Below the pieces are notes generated by a model. It was not told the DNA's origin and did no database searches. It saw only the letters and a list, made by a program, of their open reading frames with translations. DNA of 64,000 nt. Origin: Daphnia carinata. Lineage: Eukaryota; Arthropoda; Branchiopoda; Diplostraca; Daphniidae. How positions within the stretch are numbered: the first letter of the stretch is position 1; the number at the start of each line of letters is the position of its first letter. Made by a program: the position numbers and the translations under genes. Below, piece by piece: positions 61,783-64,000 of this stretch. The stretch is from NCBI RefSeq assembly GCF_022539665.2, contig NC_081331.1, positions 13,672,638-13,736,637 on the forward strand, written 5' to 3'.

Positions 61783-62179
61783 TCGTCCCATACCAATGTC
61801 GAAGAGAATGAATTTTTTTTAAGTGTGACCTAATATTGTCTCAAAGCAGTGTAATACAAAGGTTGAATAAAACGGTGTCAAAATTACGAATGCATAGATG
61901 AAGCAAACAAGTTGAGATTCTAAAAGTTTTTTTTTTTTTAATAAATAGTCAGCGCAAGATGGGTAAAAATAGGCACCGGTTATCAGTTTTTTTTTTTAAA
62001 ATACGACAGTGCGTGATATTAGACATCTTTACAAATCTACATTCCAAGTGCGCTTGTTTAGCGATAACAAAGGCTGCTAGCCGCACGTCTCGTACCACGT
62101 CAACCTACACCCCTGCAAGATAAAAAGGCATCAACGTTCACCCTTGTTGCTATTCAAAATTTTCAAAAAAAAAATTTTT

Positions 62180-63126
62180 TTAAAAAATGTTCTTTGTTGT
62201 ATGGGCATACCATTTCGTTTTGATGTGGCCCGTTTTATCGACGCCAATCGTATTACGATTTGAAGCGTACTGGCCGATGGCGCCCAGCATCAAGTATTCC
62301 TCTTGCGTTCCATTACCGGCGATCTCGGACGAATTGAATGATGCCTCCCATTTGGCCGAATGGTTCGGGCTAGTCAATCCCGTAATGATGACTATAACAA
62401 GCACTGCAAATACAATGTACAAATTGAAAGAATGAGCTGTTTAGTATTTGTTTTGTCTGTCCTTCTGCATAAGAATGTAACTGGCATTAAGTCGCAGCTG
62501 GTTGCAGGATGTTTAAGGGAAAACGAAGGATTTCCTAGTTTAACTGTAATTTAGAACATCTAATGTTGTCATGGCTATGTTGCGTGGGCGTGTTTACTTA
62601 TTTGCGGTATAAGAATAAACATTGAACGCAGTGCTTTTCGCCTGGTGTAAATAAATAGAACGGTCGGTTACACGGTTCACAAAAACGAAACGAACAATGA
62701 ATCAGCTTCGACGTTCTGTATAGTCCAAATGGCTGAGGCTAGCGAACCCGCAAGAAAATAAAATGAAAACATTCCGGAACCGCATTCGTACAAGATGATC
62801 TAATTGACTACAGTTAGAGGTAAATATAAGCAAAGCTTATAAGAACAAATCTGATGTATAACGATTAAATGAAAATGCATTCATTATTCAAAGGTATATA
62901 GATGGAACCTATCCCTTGACTTAATGCTCTTCCGGACACTCATAGCCTAACTATCAAGGAAAAAGAAATTTGCAATGACACAACACTTTAAAAATTACAA
63001 ATTTCGATCTGCTTTGGGTAACATTTAGCAGGTTACATTAGCAATATCAAGCGCATATTTACCTATGAAAACGACCACACCAAATGCCAAGCATTTGCCT
63101 TTCACGTTGTCTAAGTCGAGCAACAT
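62180..63126 (-). CDS. Small type II membrane protein, unknown
   Basis: Two exons, 63126-63063 and 62403-62180; 95 aa with a phase-1 junction. The N-terminus MLLDLDNVKGKCLAFG leads into one membrane segment built across the junction (FGVVVFI/VLVIVIITGL), so a type II orientation with an outside C-terminus fits. The outer part has two N-glycosylation sequons (NSSE, NGTQ) and is otherwise unremarkable. I do not recognise it. The ATG chosen is the first Met after an in-frame stop; the frame continues upstream into the ORF at 63384-63154, see there. Confidence 0.5.
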
Positions 63127-63153
63127 TCTCTGTTGCTCGGGATGTGGATTCTT

Positions 63154-63384
63154 TTAAACTTTGTAGTCGATACAGGGCAGCTGGCTAATAGGATCACAAT
63201 TCCAAGTTCTTAGTAGGACCGGAAACTGAACGAAGACGAGCCCGGTGGAGCATCCGTGTGCCGATGAAGCCGACTGAAATCTGGTGCAACAGCATCGCTC
63301 GACGTCCACGACTATACCTCTCACACAAACGAGGCTGAGACTAGCCACCGTCCAAGCGATAACAGCATGGACCTGACGACGCAT
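63154..63384 (-). other. Upstream ORF in frame with the small membrane protein
   Basis: 76 codons starting MRRQVHAVIAWTVASLSLVC, a good signal peptide. A Cys-rich part (ERCCCTRF, HGCSTG, NCDPISQLPC) follows, and the frame ends at TAA (63154-63156). After that single stop the same frame continues (KNPHPEQQRMLLDLDNVKGK) into the membrane-protein exon. It may be a separate small secreted protein, the N-terminus of the same gene with a mutated or recoded stop, or a chance frame. Confidence 0.3.
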
Positions 63385-64000
63385 AGTCCTTAAAATTGCC
63401 TATTTGAAAAAGCGTATGTTCATGCTTACATTCCTTGCTTACTTATCTTTCCTGTTCATTCAATGTTTCGGGCAGGTTGGGATTGTTACACCATGCAATA
63501 CCAACTTCTAAGTGCCGTTCTGACGTAGGATGAATCGACAATACTACGTCGAAAACGACTAAAAAAGAATGTAGAACTGGACTATAATCCTCGGATTTCC
63601 TATGCGTGACGATGAGTAAAACGATGGACCTTAAAGCGGAAGAGACAACGGGGGAGTATCTAGGAATATTTTGTTAAAGGTCGCAAGACAAAAGCCGCCT
63701 GATAAAGACGACTTATTCGTAAGGTTGCTTAATTTCCGATGCACCTGAAAATTAGGGTCTATCCAAAGGAAATGTCTTCCATTTCCACACGAAATTCCTG
63801 ACAAGTCCAAACGTTAAATGAAATGATTTCGTTGACGGAACTAGATGCCCAGATCTCGTCGGTAATGAGATTCAACCTCGCTACGTATCGCCAACGTCAA
63901 ATAATAGCAACAATGACGTCATCACGATGTGCAAACAAGAGCACTATAAGTAAACATTTAGCTCACACTAGGAACAGGAAATGGAACGGAATCTGTAACC
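63385..64000. other. No feature recognised
   Basis: The sequence up to the window end has no open frame or repeat I can support. Confidence 0.5.

Overview
The window looks like nuclear genomic DNA from an arthropod, most probably a Daphnia-like cladoceran crustacean. The genes are split by GT-AG introns (many only 60-100 nt long), there are no bacterial operons, initiators are of the arthropod TCAGT type, and the gene set includes a divergent arthropod ionotropic receptor, a RING-less TRAF4-like protein and paxillin. The species is an inference; no marker gene was searched. All exon structures were built by eye from splice sites and reading frame. Except where stated, the junctions keep frame and the exon lengths sum to whole codons.

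Layout. 1-2.3 kb, minus strand: a partial sigma-class glutathione S-transferase, a small unrecognised membrane-protein ORF, and PAGR1, a subunit of the KMT2C/D histone-methyltransferase complex. 3.0-13.4 kb, plus: paxillin, with an alternative first exon and an alternative last exon. 14.6-24.2 kb, minus: a TRAF4-like adaptor with three alternative first exons. 24.2-28.7 kb: no supportable gene. 29.5-31.6 kb, minus: a divergent ionotropic receptor with an apparent frameshift. 33.1-34.8 kb, plus: coilin, convergent with a B3GNTL1-like glycosyltransferase (34.9-36.3 kb, minus). 36.4-37.0 kb: two tRNA-derived SINE copies.

37.6-53.2 kb holds the most unusual content: five related genes of unknown function (+, +, -, +, +). 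Each encodes a signal peptide, a variable ectodomain, one transmembrane segment, a Ser/Ala linker, a run of about 6-7 Gln and a long Asn-rich tract, followed by an Ile/Val-rich tail. All their introns are phase 1 and some exons look duplicated. I recognise no known family. This cluster is my main candidate for an undescribed system.

57.0-61.8 kb, plus: two neighbouring single-pass receptors with sushi (CCP) domains. One also carries a fucolectin/F5-8C-like module. Their cytoplasmic tails carry ITIM- and ITSM-like tyrosine motifs, which suggests inhibitory or adaptor signalling at the cell surface. 62.2-63.4 kb, minus: a small type II membrane protein preceded by an in-frame ORF that ends in a single stop codon.

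The housekeeping genes (paxillin at adhesions, TRAF in signalling, PAGR1 in chromatin, coilin in Cajal bodies, B3GNTL1) show no evident joint pathway. Only the Q/N-rich cluster and the sushi-receptor pair look like functional neighbourhoods made by tandem duplication.
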